64,000 bases of DNA. Origin: Alphaproteobacteria bacterium (lineage in GTDB: Bacteria > Pseudomonadota > Alphaproteobacteria > Micropepsales > Micropepsaceae). A model generated the notes under the pieces. The model ran no database searches. It was not told where the DNA came from and was given only the letters and a program-made list of their open reading frames with translations. The stretch covers positions 1 to 64,000 of the forward strand of contig CANIAL010000013.1 of the NCBI GenBank assembly GCA_947465395.1. Direction: 5' to 3'. The first letter of the stretch is position 1; each line of letters opens with the position of its first letter. The position numbers were made by a program, and so were the translations under genes. Positions 16,840 to 27,961 of the stretch are shown here, one piece after another.

Positions 16840-17040
16840 GCCGCGCCCCTTGTCGCACCAAGCTGTCATCGCATGGTAAAAAAGCCCTTTACGGGTTTTG
16901 CTGCAACGCAACATAGATCGAGAGGGGCCGGGCCACTTGGAAACACCATGCCGCCCCATTATGGTCGCAAAGCGCTCCGATAGTTGCGACTCTCAGGGGC
17001 GTTTCGCGCGGCCAACGAGCCGCACTTTCAGGAGGAATTT

Positions 17041-18279
17041 ATGACTGCCAATAAACTGCGCGCATCGCTGGTGGCTGCGCTTCTTGCCTCGGCCGCGCTG
17101 ACGGCCGCCCCGGCTTTTGCTGCCAAGCTCGGCACCAAGACCAACAACGACCTGGCCAACGCCCAAAAGGCGCAGAAGGCCGGCGACGCCGCCGCCATGA
17201 AGGCTGCCCTGGACAAAGCCGCGGTCGATGCCAGCTCGGATTACGACAAGTACATGGCGGCCTTCATCGCCGCGAGCCTGGCGGCCCAGACCAATGACCT
17301 GGCCACCGCCGGTGTGCAGGCGGAACTTGCGGGCGATTCGGCCTACCTGGCCAGCGCCGACGCCACGCCGGAAGACAAGACGAACGGTTATCGCATTGCC
17401 CTGATCCTGGCCTACAACAACAAGCATTATGACAAGGCCAAGATCTATGCGAAGGGCCTGGAAGCCACCAACCCCACCGATCCGGCCCTGATCAACACCA
17501 TGATCCAGGCCTATGCGCTGGGCGGCGACAGCGCCAGCGCCAAGGCGCTGGTCAACAAGCGCATCGCGGCCATGGGCGGCAAGCCCGACCGCGCCGCGCT
17601 GCAGGCGATGCTCAACATCAACGTGGCCGACAAGGACGAAGCCGCGGCGGAAGAGACGCTGGAAAAGATCGTCGCCAATTTCGGCGATCCCAAGGACTGG
17701 TCGCAGCTGATTGACGTTGCCATCAGCACCAAGGGCCTTCGCGACGTGGAGCTGGTCTGGCTGGGCCGCCTGATGTTCGTTACCGGCTCGACGCCGTCGG
17801 CGCAGGACCTCAGGCTGGTCGGCGACACTGCCAGCCACCTGGCCTTCTATGGCGACGCGCTTCTGGCGCAGCAGCATGGCGGCAAGGATTTTGCCGATCC
17901 CACCGCCAAAGCGGACGCCGACAAGAAGACCATCCAGGCGCAGATCGCCGCGGTGCCGAAGCAGAATGGCAACTATGCCGCCAAGCTGGCCGAAGCCCTG
18001 TATTCCTATGGCATGTATGCGGAAGCCGAATCCGCCGCCAATGCCGCCATGGCCAAGGGCGGCGTGCCGGACTCTTCCGAAGCGCCCATGGTTCTGGGCC
18101 AGGCGCTGGCAGCGCAGGGCAAGTATGACGAAGCCATTGCCGCATTCGGCAAGGTTACGGGCGGTGGTCCCGCCACGGCGCGCATCACGCGCCTGTGGGT
18201 CGATCATGTGAACCTGAAGAAGAACCCGCCGGCAGCCGAAACGGCCGCTGCGGCTCCTGCGGCTCCCGCAAAGAAGTAA
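17041..18279 (+). CDS. Secreted TPR-like repeat protein
   Basis: 412 residues after a strong AGGAGG ribosome binding site. The signal peptide (ASLVAALLASAALTAAPAFA) is cleaved about residue 27. The rest is Ala-rich paired helices typical of TPR/Sel1-like solenoids (ALILAYNNKHYDKAKIYAKG, LGQALAAQGKYDEAIAAFGK). It ends in an Ala/Pro tail. No catalytic motif; probably a periplasmic scaffold. It has its own terminator. Not assignable to a named family. Confidence 0.75.
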   Translation: MTANKLRASLVAALLASAALTAAPAFAAKLGTKTNNDLANAQKAQKAGDAAAMKAALDKAAVDASSDYDKYMAAFIAASLAAQTNDLATAGVQAELAGDSAYLASADATPEDKTNGYRIALILAYNNKHYDKAKIYAKGLEATNPTDPALINTMIQAYALGGDSASAKALVNKRIAAMGGKPDRAALQAMLNINVADKDEAAAEETLEKIVANFGDPKDWSQLIDVAISTKGLRDVELVWLGRLMFVTGSTPSAQDLRLVGDTASHLAFYGDALLAQQHGGKDFADPTAKADADKKTIQAQIAAVPKQNGNYAAKLAEALYSYGMYAEAESAANAAMAKGGVPDSSEAPMVLGQALAAQGKYDEAIAAFGKVTGGGPATARITRLWVDHVNLKKNPPAAETAAAAPAAPAKK

Positions 18280-18285
18280 GACAAG

Positions 18286-18319
18286 GGCGGGACCGGTCCA
18301 GAACCGGTCCCGCCTTTTT
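18286..18319 (+). terminator. Rho-independent terminator of the TPR gene
   Basis: Perfect 12-bp stem ggcgggaccggt/accggtcccgcc with a 5-nt loop, followed by TTTTT, 6 bp after the stop codon. Confidence 0.9.
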
Positions 18320-18352
18320 CCTTTCCAGACTTTATTTCAAGCCGGGCAATCC

Positions 18353-18886
18353 ATGACTCTGGTGCTGGCTTTTTCCCCCTTCATTCTTTTCTCTGTCCTG
18401 TCGCGCCTGTCCGCGGACCTGGCGCTGTGGATCGCGTTCGCCGCGGCGTTCGTGGTCACCATCCGAGATTTCATCGAAAGCCCGTCCTTGCGCCTGCTGG
18501 ATGGCGCCTGCCTGGTGCTGTTCGGCGCGCTGGCGCTGCTGCGCGGTTTCCTGGCGCCGGAATTGCCGCTGGCCGCCGTGCGCACCATCGTGGATGTGGG
18601 CCTGCTGGCGGTGATCATCCTGTCGCTGGTTCGGGGCAGGCCCTTTTCGCTGGCCTATGCGCGCGCGCAGGCTGACTGGGCGCCGGAACCCTATCTGCGC
18701 GTAAACCGGGTGATCAGCTGGGCCTGGGCGGGCGCTTTCGCCGTGATGGCGGTTGCTGACGGCGTTGTCACATTTTTCCCGGTTCCGCTGTATGTGGCGA
18801 TTGCGGCCAGCGTCGTCGCGCTGGGCCTCGCCATCAGCTTCACCTTGCGCTATCCCGCGCTGGCGGCGCATCGTCTCGCCAAATAG
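18353..18886 (+). CDS. Integral membrane protein of unknown function
   Basis: 177 residues with about five hydrophobic helices ([86 protein letters not shown]). The middle loop [20 protein letters not shown] is well ordered and polar. The start lies 33 bp after the TPR terminator without a clear ribosome binding site. The thiolase gene begins 26 bp downstream, so the two may be co-transcribed. No family assigned. Confidence 0.65.
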   Translation: MTLVLAFSPFILFSVLSRLSADLALWIAFAAAFVVTIRDFIESPSLRLLDGACLVLFGALALLRGFLAPELPLAAVRTIVDVGLLAVIILSLVRGRPFSLAYARAQADWAPEPYLRVNRVISWAWAGAFAVMAVADGVVTFFPVPLYVAIAASVVALGLAISFTLRYPALAAHRLAK

Positions 18887-18912
18887 CGCCTGCCGCCCAA
18901 GGAGAGAACGCC

Positions 18913-20121
18913 ATGAAAGAAGCCGTGATCGTTTCCACCGCGCGGACCGGGCTGGCCAAATCGGTGCGCGGCGGCTTCAACCAGACCCATGGCGCCGTCC
19001 TGGGCGGCCACGCCATCAAGCATGCCATCGCGCGCGCCGGAATTGATCCGGGTGAGGTGGAAGACGTGATGATGGGCTGCGGCATGCCCGAAGGCGCCAC
19101 CGGCAACAATATCGCCCGCGAGGCGCTGATCTGGGCGGGCTGCCCGGTGTCCACATCCGGCGTCACCATCAACCGCTATTGCTCCAGCGGGCTGCAGGCC
19201 ATCGCCATGGCGGCGCAGCAGATCATGACCGACGGCACCGATGTGGCGGTGGGCGGCGGCGTGGAATCCATCTCCCTGGTGCAGATGGGCGGCATGAATT
19301 TGAACCATTTCACCGAAGAGCATCTCCTGAAGGTCAAGCCCGCCCTCTGGATGAGCATGATCGAGACCGCCGAGATCGTGGCGGAGCGTTACGGCATCAG
19401 CCGCGAGCGAGCCGATGCGTACGCGCTGGAAAGCCAGAAGCGCACGGCAGCGGCGCAGGCCGCAGGGCGTTTTGACGACGAGATCGTGCCTTTGACCGTG
19501 CAGATGAAAAAGCATGACAAGGCCACGGGCACCGACACCATGGTGGAAGTGACGGTGACGAAGGATGAATCCAACCGTCCCGACACCACACTGGAAGCCC
19601 TCGCGGGGCTGAAACCCGTGCACATGGGCGGCCAGCAGATCGCACAAGGCAAATACGTCACTGCCGGCAATTCCTCGCAATTCGCGGACGGCGCCTCTGC
19701 CTGCGTGGTGATGAGCGCGGAACTGGCGGCGAAGAAGAACATCAAGCCCCTGGGCATTTTCCGGGGCTTCGCCGTGGCGGGCGTGGAGCCGGAGGAAATG
19801 GGCATCGGCCCGGCTTTGGCGGTGCCGCGCTTGCTGAAGCGGCACAATCTGACCGTGGCCGACATTGATCTTTGGGAATTGAACGAGGCCTTTGCCTGTC
19901 AAGTTTTGTATTGCACCGACAAGCTGGGCATCCCGCACGAAAAACTGAACGTGAATGGCGGCGCCATTTCCATTGGCCATCCTTATGGCATGTCGGGCGC
20001 GCGCATGGCGGGGCATCTGCTCCTGGAAGGCCGCCGCCGCAAGGCCAAATATGGCGTCGCCACCATGTGCATCGGCGGCGGCATGGGGGCTGCCGGGCTG
20101 TTCGAGATTCTGCCCGGATGA
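18913..20121 (+). CDS. Acetyl-CoA acetyltransferase (thiolase family)
   Basis: 402 residues, complete thiolase. Catalytic Cys90 lies in [44 protein letters not shown] and the C-terminal [10 protein letters not shown] give the active-site Asn, His and second Cys. GGAGAGAACGCC precedes the ATG. It condenses two acetyl-CoA or cleaves 3-ketoacyl-CoA; direction cannot be read from sequence. Position 5' of a CAP lipoprotein is unusual and suggests overlap by chance packing. Beta-oxidation or PHA supply are both possible. Confidence 0.92.
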   Translation: MKEAVIVSTARTGLAKSVRGGFNQTHGAVLGGHAIKHAIARAGIDPGEVEDVMMGCGMPEGATGNNIAREALIWAGCPVSTSGVTINRYCSSGLQAIAMAAQQIMTDGTDVAVGGGVESISLVQMGGMNLNHFTEEHLLKVKPALWMSMIETAEIVAERYGISRERADAYALESQKRTAAAQAAGRFDDEIVPLTVQMKKHDKATGTDTMVEVTVTKDESNRPDTTLEALAGLKPVHMGGQQIAQGKYVTAGNSSQFADGASACVVMSAELAAKKNIKPLGIFRGFAVAGVEPEEMGIGPALAVPRLLKRHNLTVADIDLWELNEAFACQVLYCTDKLGIPHEKLNVNGGAISIGHPYGMSGARMAGHLLLEGRRRKAKYGVATMCIGGGMGAAGLFEILPG

Positions 20122-20831
20122 CATCGAAGATTATCGCCGCATTTTTCGTCGTGGCTCTGCTGGCGGGCTGCGCCACAGCGCCCGCCGACAATTTCCCCGA
20201 TCCCAAGCTTCAGATGGGCGCGCTGGAAACCCGCATCGCCATCCTGGTGGAAGAGCAGCGCGAGAAACTCGCCCCCGACGCCAAGATCATGGCGATTGAT
20301 CCCGAGCTGACAAAAATCGCCCGCGCCCGCGCCCAGGACATGGCGGACAAGAATTACCTGGCCCATGCCGCGCCCAATGGCGACACATCGGCCACCTTGC
20401 TGATGGCGGAGAACGCCAAGTTCCAGGGCCTGCTGGGCGAGAATTTGGCGGCGCAGCATTATGTGAAAGAGAGCGGCGTGGACGCCGACGCCTTTGCCCA
20501 GCGCTTCCTTGCCACCTGGGCCGACAGCACGCCGCACCGGGAGAATTTCAGCTTTCCCGATTATGACCGCACCGGCGTGGGCGCGGCGGTGAATGGCGAT
20601 ACGGTGTACGTCGCACAGCTTTTCGCGGGCGACATGGGCCTTGGCCCCCGCGATGAAAAGGCGGCGGCCGCGGGCGACAATGAATCCAAGACCCGCCTGG
20701 GCGTGCTGCAGACCCAGCTTTCGGAAACCGACCGCACGGCGGCGCAGAAGTCTGCGGCCACCTTCCACGCCACGGCGCTAAACCGCAGCGCCAACGTGCC
20801 GCCCGAAACTGCGGATCTTCCGGCCAACTAA
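20118..20831 (+). CDS. CAP-domain (SCP/PR1-like) lipoprotein
   Basis: 237 residues. A lipobox LLAGC (Cys18) ends the signal peptide. The CAP domain covers about 38-175: [20 protein letters not shown], the GENLAAQ segment and [20 protein letters not shown], characteristic of bacterial CAP proteins. The C-terminal tail is a charged helix ([20 protein letters not shown]). ATGA overlap with the thiolase stop shows translational coupling. Likely outer-membrane-anchored; function of bacterial CAP proteins is mostly unknown. Confidence 0.85.
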   Translation: MTSKIIAAFFVVALLAGCATAPADNFPDPKLQMGALETRIAILVEEQREKLAPDAKIMAIDPELTKIARARAQDMADKNYLAHAAPNGDTSATLLMAENAKFQGLLGENLAAQHYVKESGVDADAFAQRFLATWADSTPHRENFSFPDYDRTGVGAAVNGDTVYVAQLFAGDMGLGPRDEKAAAAGDNESKTRLGVLQTQLSETDRTAAQKSAATFHATALNRSANVPPETADLPAN

Positions 20832-20944
20832 TCCCCGCTAACGCTGTTCCAAACGGCGGTTGACCCATCGCCGCACGGCGCGCACATTGGCCCGAACCTG
20901 CGCGCGGGGCGCGCGCGATTCGCTTCTTTCTGCCGGGCTAGGGC

Positions 20945-21859
20945 ATGGAAATCTACCTGCCGATCGCGGAAATTTCGGTCCATTGGCTGGTGCTGCTGGG
21001 GCTGGGCGCGGGCGTGGGTTTCCTGTCAGGCCTGTTCGGGGTGGGCGGTGGTTTTCTTCTGACGCCGCTGCTGGTTTTCTATGGCATCCCGTCTGCCATC
21101 GCGGTGGCCACCACCCTCAGCCATATTACAGCCTCTTCCATCTCCGGCGCGCTGGCGCAGTGGCGGCGCAAGGCCGTGGACTTCACCATGGCCGCCGTGA
21201 TGAGCGCGGGCGGCCTGGTGGGCACCCTGGTGGGCGTCTGGCTCTTTTCCATCATGCGCCAGCAGGGCCAGATGGACCTGGTGGTGGGCCTTTCCTATGT
21301 CGTGCTGCTGGGCATTGTCGGCGGCATCATGCTGAATGAAAGCATCGCCACCCTGCGCGCGCGCATGGGCGCGGACGTCAAGCGGGCGCGGCCCGTCAAC
21401 CATGTCTGGATCCATGGCCTGCCTTTCAAGATGCGCTTCCGCCAGTCGCGGCTCTATATCAGCGTCATCCCGCCGGTGGTGATCGGTTTCGTGGTGGGCG
21501 CGCTCAGCGCCATCATCGGCATTGGCGGCGGCTTCATCATCATCCCTTCCATGATTTACCTTTTGCGCATGCCCACCAACATGGTAGTGGGCACATCGCT
21601 GGTGCAGATCATCGCCATCACCGCCTTCACCACCATCCTGCAGGCCACCAGCAACTATACGGTGGACATCGTGCTGGCCGCGATCCTGGTGGCGGGCGGC
21701 GTGGTGGGCGCCCAGTTCGGAGTGCGGGTGGGTGCCAAATTGCGCGGCGAACAGTTGCGCCTGTTGATGGCGCTGCTGGTGCTGGCGGTGGCGCTCCGCC
21801 TGGCCTGGGGCCTGGTGGTGACGCCGCAAGACGTTTATTCCATCGCGTTCGGCTCATGA
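20945..21859 (+). CDS. TauE/SafE-family sulfite exporter-like permease
   Basis: 304 residues, eight or so membrane helices in two repeats. Each repeat has the family glycine motif: LSGLFGVGGGFLLTPLL and IIGIGGGFIIIPSMI. The NHVWIHGLPFKMRF central loop is seen in the group paired with TIGR02186 proteins. The next gene overlaps by 4 nt. Export of sulfite or an organosulfonate anion is the family role; the substrate here is unknown. Confidence 0.88.
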   Translation: MEIYLPIAEISVHWLVLLGLGAGVGFLSGLFGVGGGFLLTPLLVFYGIPSAIAVATTLSHITASSISGALAQWRRKAVDFTMAAVMSAGGLVGTLVGVWLFSIMRQQGQMDLVVGLSYVVLLGIVGGIMLNESIATLRARMGADVKRARPVNHVWIHGLPFKMRFRQSRLYISVIPPVVIGFVVGALSAIIGIGGGFIIIPSMIYLLRMPTNMVVGTSLVQIIAITAFTTILQATSNYTVDIVLAAILVAGGVVGAQFGVRVGAKLRGEQLRLLMALLVLAVALRLAWGLVVTPQDVYSIAFGS

Positions 21860-22599
21860 GAAAGCTGGCGGCAGTTTTGGCGTTTTTGGCGGTTTGCTCG
21901 CCCGCCGCGGCGCAAGATTTGGTGTCCGGCGTCAGCCAGGATCAGATCCAGATCACCTCCAATTATACCGGCAGCGACATTGTCGTCTTTGGCGCCATCG
22001 AGCAGAAGGGCGCCGACCAGGACCGCGATGTGGTGGTGGTGCTGCGCGGGCCGGAGACGCAGATCGTGGTGCGCCGCCGCGACCGGGTGGCCGGCGTCTG
22101 GATCAACCATGACGCGGCCCGCCTGAACGGCATGCCGTCTTATTATTACCTGGCCAGCACGCGTCCGCTGGCCGCCGTCGCGCCCGCCCCTGTGCTTGCC
22201 GGCGAAGGCATCGGCTTGCAGAATCTGGCGCCGCGCGACGTCACCAGCCATCATGACTTCCGCCCCTTCTGGCAGGCGGCCTTGCGCAAGATGCGGGCCG
22301 AGGGTTTTTACAATGAGACGGCGGGCGGGGTGGAGTTTCTCTCCGGCTCGCTTTTCCGCGCCCATGTGCCGGTGCCCGCAAGCGTGGCGCGCGGCCAGTA
22401 TAATGTGGAGGTCTATCTTTTCCGCAAAGGCGAAGTGCAAAGCGCCCAGTCCACGCCGCTGTTCATTGACCAGACGGGGCTTGAGCGCCGCCTGTTCAAC
22501 TTCGCCCATACCAGCCCCCTGGGCTATGGCCTGGCGGCTGTCCTGATGGCGGTGCTGATGGGCTGGCTGTCGTCGCTAATGTTCCGCCGCCCGCTCTGA
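21856..22599 (+). CDS. TIGR02186-family exported membrane protein
   Basis: 247 residues. A signal peptide (MRKLAAVLAFLAVCSPAAAQ) leads a periplasmic domain (ITSNYTGSDIVVFGAIE, VVVLRGPETQIVVRRRDRVA, GVWIN) and a C-terminal anchor (GYGLAAVLMAVLMGWLSSLMF). These features match the family that is nearly always linked to TauE-type permeases in alphaproteobacteria, as here with a 4-nt overlap. It probably assists that transporter. Its 3' end overlaps the convergent pdeM frame by 76 bp. Confidence 0.85.
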   Translation: MRKLAAVLAFLAVCSPAAAQDLVSGVSQDQIQITSNYTGSDIVVFGAIEQKGADQDRDVVVVLRGPETQIVVRRRDRVAGVWINHDAARLNGMPSYYYLASTRPLAAVAPAPVLAGEGIGLQNLAPRDVTSHHDFRPFWQAALRKMRAEGFYNETAGGVEFLSGSLFRAHVPVPASVARGQYNVEVYLFRKGEVQSAQSTPLFIDQTGLERRLFNFAHTSPLGYGLAAVLMAVLMGWLSSLMFRRPL

Positions 22600-23249
22600 C
22601 GCGGTATCGCGTAAACCCGTTCCTGCCCCAGCATGAAAGCGTGAAAGGACCCTCTGAAAAGCTGCGCGATGGCCGCATCACCCACATCCAGCCCGCCCGT
22701 ATAGGCCCCGAAAGATGGCAGGATCATGCGGGTCCCATCGGCGGCAAAACAGCGCCGCCGTACCCCGCAGCCCCATTTGAAGACTTTTGCCGCCAGATGC
22801 AGATGCCCCGCGATTTCGCCGGGGCGCGCTCGCATTTGCTGTTCGTGCCGGAAGAGCAGCCCGCCTTCGGCCAGTTCCTCGGTCACCGTGCCGCCCAGCC
22901 AGGCGGGCGGATGGGGATCATGGTTGCCGCTGATCCAGACAAACGGCGCGGCATCACCCAGGCGCGCCAGCACCGCCCGGCAATCACCATCCATCCTGTC
23001 GGCGGTATTGGAATTGTGGAAGGAATCTCCCAGGGCGATGATGCGGGCCGGGCTGCGGCGGGCCACCGCCTCCATCATGCGCAACAACGTGGCATGGGTG
23101 CCATAGGGCGGCAGGAATTGCTGCCCCCGGGCATAGGAGCTGCCCTTTTGCAGATGCAGGTCCGCGAAGATGAGCGTTCGGGTGCAGGGCTAGAAGGCCG
23201 CAACGGAAACATCCAGCAGCAGCAACTCCCCGTTCACCGTCACCTGCAA
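22524..23249 (-). pseudogene. pdeM: PdeM-like metallophosphoesterase interrupted by an amber codon
   Basis: The frame from TTG 23249 reads LQVTVNGELLLLDVSVAAF, then TAG at 23190-23192, then PCTRTLIFADLHLQKGSS and the rest of a ligase-associated DNA-repair phosphodiesterase (ALGDSFHN, ISGNHDPH, GHLHLAAK). Homologues have a Trp at the stop (FWPATRTLIFADLHL), so TGG to TAG explains it. Restart downstream of the stop would lose the DLHL metal ligands unless a rare codon is used. The C-terminus also runs on past the usual end (RVYAIPR) into the convergent gene. Likely a young pseudogene; readthrough is the alternative. Confidence 0.75.
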
Positions 23250-23444
23250 ATCAGAGCGATTTCGCCTTTGAAAAAGAGGGCTATCTCTGTACGGGAACGT
23301 ACCCGCCGGAAAAAAAGGTCGCGCTGAAATATGGAAGACACCATGGATCAATGCCGATCGTGGATATTCCATGTACAGACTATTAAAAATAGGCAAGCGG
23401 GAAACTGGCTCTATGGAGTGAAAACGCCCCAACCCGCATTCCGT

Positions 23445-24209
23445 TCAGCTTTTGAGAAAATCCAGTACCGCCAGCCGCGTATGGCGCTCGCCCACCGCAG
23501 ACATATGGTCGCGCCCGGCAATAGTGATGGGCTTGCCGTTGGAGAAAGCAGCGGCCAGGGGCGCGGCATCGCCCGCCACGTCATCTTTTTCGCCGCACAC
23601 CACCAGCACAGGACAGGCGATGCTATTGAGAATATCTCGCGCCAGGGCCGGCGACATGGCGCGCATGCAGGCGGCCAGGGCCAGCCGGTCCTTGCCCTTC
23701 TGCTCGGCAAAATCGCGGAACATGCGCGCGCGCGCATCGGTGATACCGGCCTTGTCCTCGGTGAGAAGCGCATCGGCGATGCGGGTGCGTTGTTCGGGGT
23801 CGGAAACGCGCGGTCCAGTCAAATAATGGCTGCCCACACCGCCCAGCGCCAATTTTGTTACGCGCTGGGGCATGCGCAATGCCAGCCGCAGGCTGATCAG
23901 CCCGCCCATGGAATAGCCGATGATGGGTGCGGCGGAGACACCGGCAATGTCCATCACCGCCAGCAGATCGTCGGCCATGCGTTCATGGTCATAGACAGCC
24001 GGATCGTGCGGCTTGCCGGAATGGCCATGGCCGCGATGGTCCATAGCGATGGCCTGGTAACCGGCTTCCGCCAAGCTGAGATACCAGCCCGTGGATTTCC
24101 AGTTCTGCTCGGCGCTGGAGCCGAAGCCATGCACCAGCAGCACGGGCGCGCCGGAGCCGACCCGTTCAAAAGCGATCCGGGTGCCATCTTGGGCGGTCAA
24201 AAATTCCAT
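23445..24209 (-). CDS. Alpha/beta-hydrolase
   Basis: 254 residues, cytoplasmic. Oxyanion HGFG at 27-30, DHRGHGHSGKP at 57-67, nucleophile Ser100 in GYSMGG, catalytic Asp in GEKDDV and His in GRDHMSAVGE near the end. AAGAG 5 nt before the ATG at 24209 decides the start; an ATG at 24212 is adjacent. Starts 51 bp from the divergent DUF423 gene. Typical of small esterases or lactonases; substrate not readable. Confidence 0.85.
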   Translation of the reverse strand: MEFLTAQDGTRIAFERVGSGAPVLLVHGFGSSAEQNWKSTGWYLSLAEAGYQAIAMDHRGHGHSGKPHDPAVYDHERMADDLLAVMDIAGVSAAPIIGYSMGGLISLRLALRMPQRVTKLALGGVGSHYLTGPRVSDPEQRTRIADALLTEDKAGITDARARMFRDFAEQKGKDRLALAACMRAMSPALARDILNSIACPVLVVCGEKDDVAGDAAPLAAAFSNGKPITIAGRDHMSAVGERHTRLAVLDFLKS

Positions 24210-24260
24210 CATCGCTCTTATATATGCTAGAAAGGGCAGCGTTTGCGAAGGTGAAACGAG

Positions 24261-24617
24261 ATGCGGGCATGGCTTGGGATTGCCGCCATCAATGGTGGGC
24301 TGGCGGTGCTTCTGGGCGCCTTTGCGGCGCATGGGCTGAAGGCCCGGCTGACGCCCGACATGCTGGGCGTGTTTGAAACCGGCGCGCGCTATCACATGTA
24401 CCATGCCCTGGCGATGGGCCTGGCGGCGCTGGCGCCCGATACGCGATTCGCAAGATTGGCCGGCATCCTGTTCCTGGCGGGGACCGTGTTGTTCTGCGGC
24501 TCGCTTTACCTGCTGGCTTTCGGTTTTCCCCTGGGAATCGTCACGCCCTTTGGCGGCCTGGCTTTCATGTCGGGATGGGCGGCGCTGGCTGTTTCTGCCT
24601 TCCAGAAAAGGACCTGA
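24261..24617 (+). CDS. DUF423 (YgdD-type) membrane protein
   Basis: 118 residues with four helices. The opening AINGGLAVLLGAFAAHGLK and the later YHMYHALAMGLAAL and TPFGGLAFMSGWAALA are the standard DUF423 signature, including the conserved GAFxAHGL. Function is unknown in the family. It is divergent from the alpha/beta-hydrolase and precedes ada by 72 bp. Confidence 0.88.
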   Translation: MRAWLGIAAINGGLAVLLGAFAAHGLKARLTPDMLGVFETGARYHMYHALAMGLAALAPDTRFARLAGILFLAGTVLFCGSLYLLAFGFPLGIVTPFGGLAFMSGWAALAVSAFQKRT

Positions 24618-24689
24618 TTCAATAACAAGCGTCGGAGTGAAGGCTCTGTCCTGCCCTGCTAGATTGGCGACAGCGACAGGAGAAGCACT

Positions 24690-25759
<1,070 letters not shown>

Positions 25760-25763
<4 letters not shown>

Positions 25764-26440
25764 ATTGGGAAGCGATTGGCGAAAGCCTGGATGCACAGGG
25801 CTGGGCGGTCCTGCCTGGGCTGGTGGCAGAAAAAGACTGCGTGGCGCTCAAGGCTCTATACGCCGATGCGGCGCGTTTTCGGTCCAAAGTGGTGATGGCG
25901 CGGCATGGTTTCGGCAAGGGCGAGTACCAGTATTTCGCCTATCCCCTGGCGCCGCTGGTGGAAAAACTGCGAACCACGCTGTATCCGCCGCTGGCCGGGA
26001 TCGCCAATAGGTGGCAGGCGGCGATGGAGATGGATTTCCGTTTTCCTGATGCTCATGCCGATTACATGGCCCATTGTCATGCGGCGGGACAGAAGCGGCC
26101 AACGCCGTTGCTCCTGTCCTACCAGGCGGGCGATTACAACTGCCTGCACCAGGATTTGTATGGCGCGGAGTCATTCCCGCTCCAGGCCACCATTCTGTTG
26201 TCACGGCCGGGCGATGATTTCAGCGGCGGCGAGTTCGTGATGACCGAACAGCGGCCCCGCATGCAGTCAAAGGCGGCGGTGATACCGCTCAATCTGAGCG
26301 ATGCGGTGGTCTTTGCCGTCAACCAGCGCCCGGTTAAAGGTACGCGCGGCATTTACCGGGTGCGCCACCGCCATGGCGTGTCCTTGGTGACAGAAGGCAA
26401 GCGCATGACCATGGGATTGATTTTCCACGACGCCACCTAG
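25760..26440 (+). CDS. 2-oxoglutarate/Fe(II) oxygenase of the Oxygenase-NA type
   Basis: 226 residues. The iron ligands are His130 and Asp132 in NCLHQDLYG and probably His205 in [30 protein letters not shown] and [10 protein letters not shown] are typical of the PF09859-like family predicted to act on alkylated nucleic acid. GTG start overlaps the ada stop (GTGA). Context with ada suggests oxidative demethylation of damaged DNA. It is not a close AlkB homologue, so the exact lesion is open. Confidence 0.85.
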
Positions 26441-26595
26441 CTGGGCATCGGAAAACTCTGCAGCGGCGATTGCGCGGCCCTTGATGGCCTGAGGTCGTAG
26501 GCCTTTGTTCCCATCAGGGCGGTGAAGAAGTTATCACCCCATTTGGAAATATCGTTGCGCAGCAGCGCCGCTATAAGTTCCCGTAAAAGCGACCG

Positions 26596-27636
26596 CTAGC
26601 GCGGCGCGTATTTCACGATGGATTTTTCGCGGACCTGCGCGCCGTAAACCACGCCCTTGTCATCGGCCCAGATGCCTTCGGCGCCGCTGGTGCTGACCCG
26701 GTCCGGCGATTCATATGTGTCGGGAATAAAAGTGCGGACAATACCGTCCTTCACATTGCCGATGCGGATGCCGCGCTTCCAGCCGGGATGATAGCCGCTG
26801 GACACCGGCTCACGCGATTCTGAATCGCTGACATAGATATTGTCTTTTTTGTCTATGTAGATGCCGCTGGGGCGGCCAAATTGCGTCCAGACGTCATGCA
26901 GGGTGCCGGTCTGGTCGAAAATCTCGATGCGGTTGTTCCAGCGATCGGCGACATAGAGCATGCCCTTGCTGTCCATCGCCAGCGCATGGGGCACGTTGAA
27001 CCCGCCCAGCCCGTCGCCATGCCCGCCCCATTGCTTGATGAACTTGCCATTGGGATCGAATTTGGTGATGCGCGCCGAACCCACATTGGGGCGGTGGCCG
27101 TCGGCGACAAAGATGCTGCCATCGGGCGCCACCAGCACGGCATTGGGTTCGTTGAAGATGCCCGGATCATCGCCCGCCACGCCGGGCTTGCCCAGGGTAC
27201 GCAGCAACTTGCCGCTCTGGTCAAACTCCATCACCACATGGCCCTTGCCATCGGCGCCGCGTCCGTCCGTCACCCAGATGTGATCGTCCTTGCCGATGAA
27301 AAGCCCGTGCGGGAAATTCATCATGCCGCCGCCGAACGCCTTGATGAAGGTGCCGCTGGCGTCGAACTCCATGATCGGGTCAAGCTTGCTGCCTTCGCAG
27401 CCATTGGCGGCGCAGCGTTCCAGCACCCAAAAATTACCTTTGGAATCGCCAGCGACGCCGGTGCTGGAACCCATGGTGCGGCCCGCGGGCAATTTCAGGA
27501 ACGATGTGGCGGGGCCATACGTGTTGGGGAAGCTGTTGGGGTCGGCGTCTACCCGGCCCAGGAACTGGGCGCTGCTGGCGGTAATGCCGGCGGCAAAGGC
27601 GACAATGGCGGCGGCAAAAAACAGGCGCGTTTTCAT
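26596..27636 (-). CDS. Secreted NHL-repeat beta-propeller protein
   Basis: 346 residues. Signal peptide (TRLFFAAAIVAFAAGITASS) then six NHL-like blades, for example NFPHGLFIGKDDHIWVTDG, NEPNAVLVAPDGSIFVADG and NVPHALAMDSKGMLYVADR, each ending WVTD or VAD. This is the fold of peptidyl-alpha-hydroxyglycine lyase and related periplasmic lactonases, but the metal and catalytic residues cannot be fixed by eye. One C-rich loop (ERCAANGCEG) could be a disulfide. GGAG lies 8 nt before ATG 27636. The frame stays open for 52 codons past the stop. Confidence 0.8.
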   Translation of the reverse strand: MKTRLFFAAAIVAFAAGITASSAQFLGRVDADPNSFPNTYGPATSFLKLPAGRTMGSSTGVAGDSKGNFWVLERCAANGCEGSKLDPIMEFDASGTFIKAFGGGMMNFPHGLFIGKDDHIWVTDGRGADGKGHVVMEFDQSGKLLRTLGKPGVAGDDPGIFNEPNAVLVAPDGSIFVADGHRPNVGSARITKFDPNGKFIKQWGGHGDGLGGFNVPHALAMDSKGMLYVADRWNNRIEIFDQTGTLHDVWTQFGRPSGIYIDKKDNIYVSDSESREPVSSGYHPGWKRGIRIGNVKDGIVRTFIPDTYESPDRVSTSGAEGIWADDKGVVYGAQVREKSIVKYAPR

Positions 27637-27769
27637 GAATCCAGCTCCAGCAATGGCAGAACAATGCCCCGGACCCATGGCGCGCACCAGTGGCGGAATA
27701 TGAGGCGCTGTTCATGCGGCGGGCATGGTGTGTGCGGACCCGGGATTCCCCGCTAAGTCCTTGAAATAA

Positions 27770-27845
<76 letters not shown>

Positions 27846-27961
27846 ACACACCCTTGCCCGGGCCTTTTCGGCCGCTTTTTGACGCGGGAGGGGGCTATTA
27901 GCATCAGGGGTATGGCCTGTCCAGCGATGCCGCCAGCTACGCCTGTGACTTAAATACGGGC

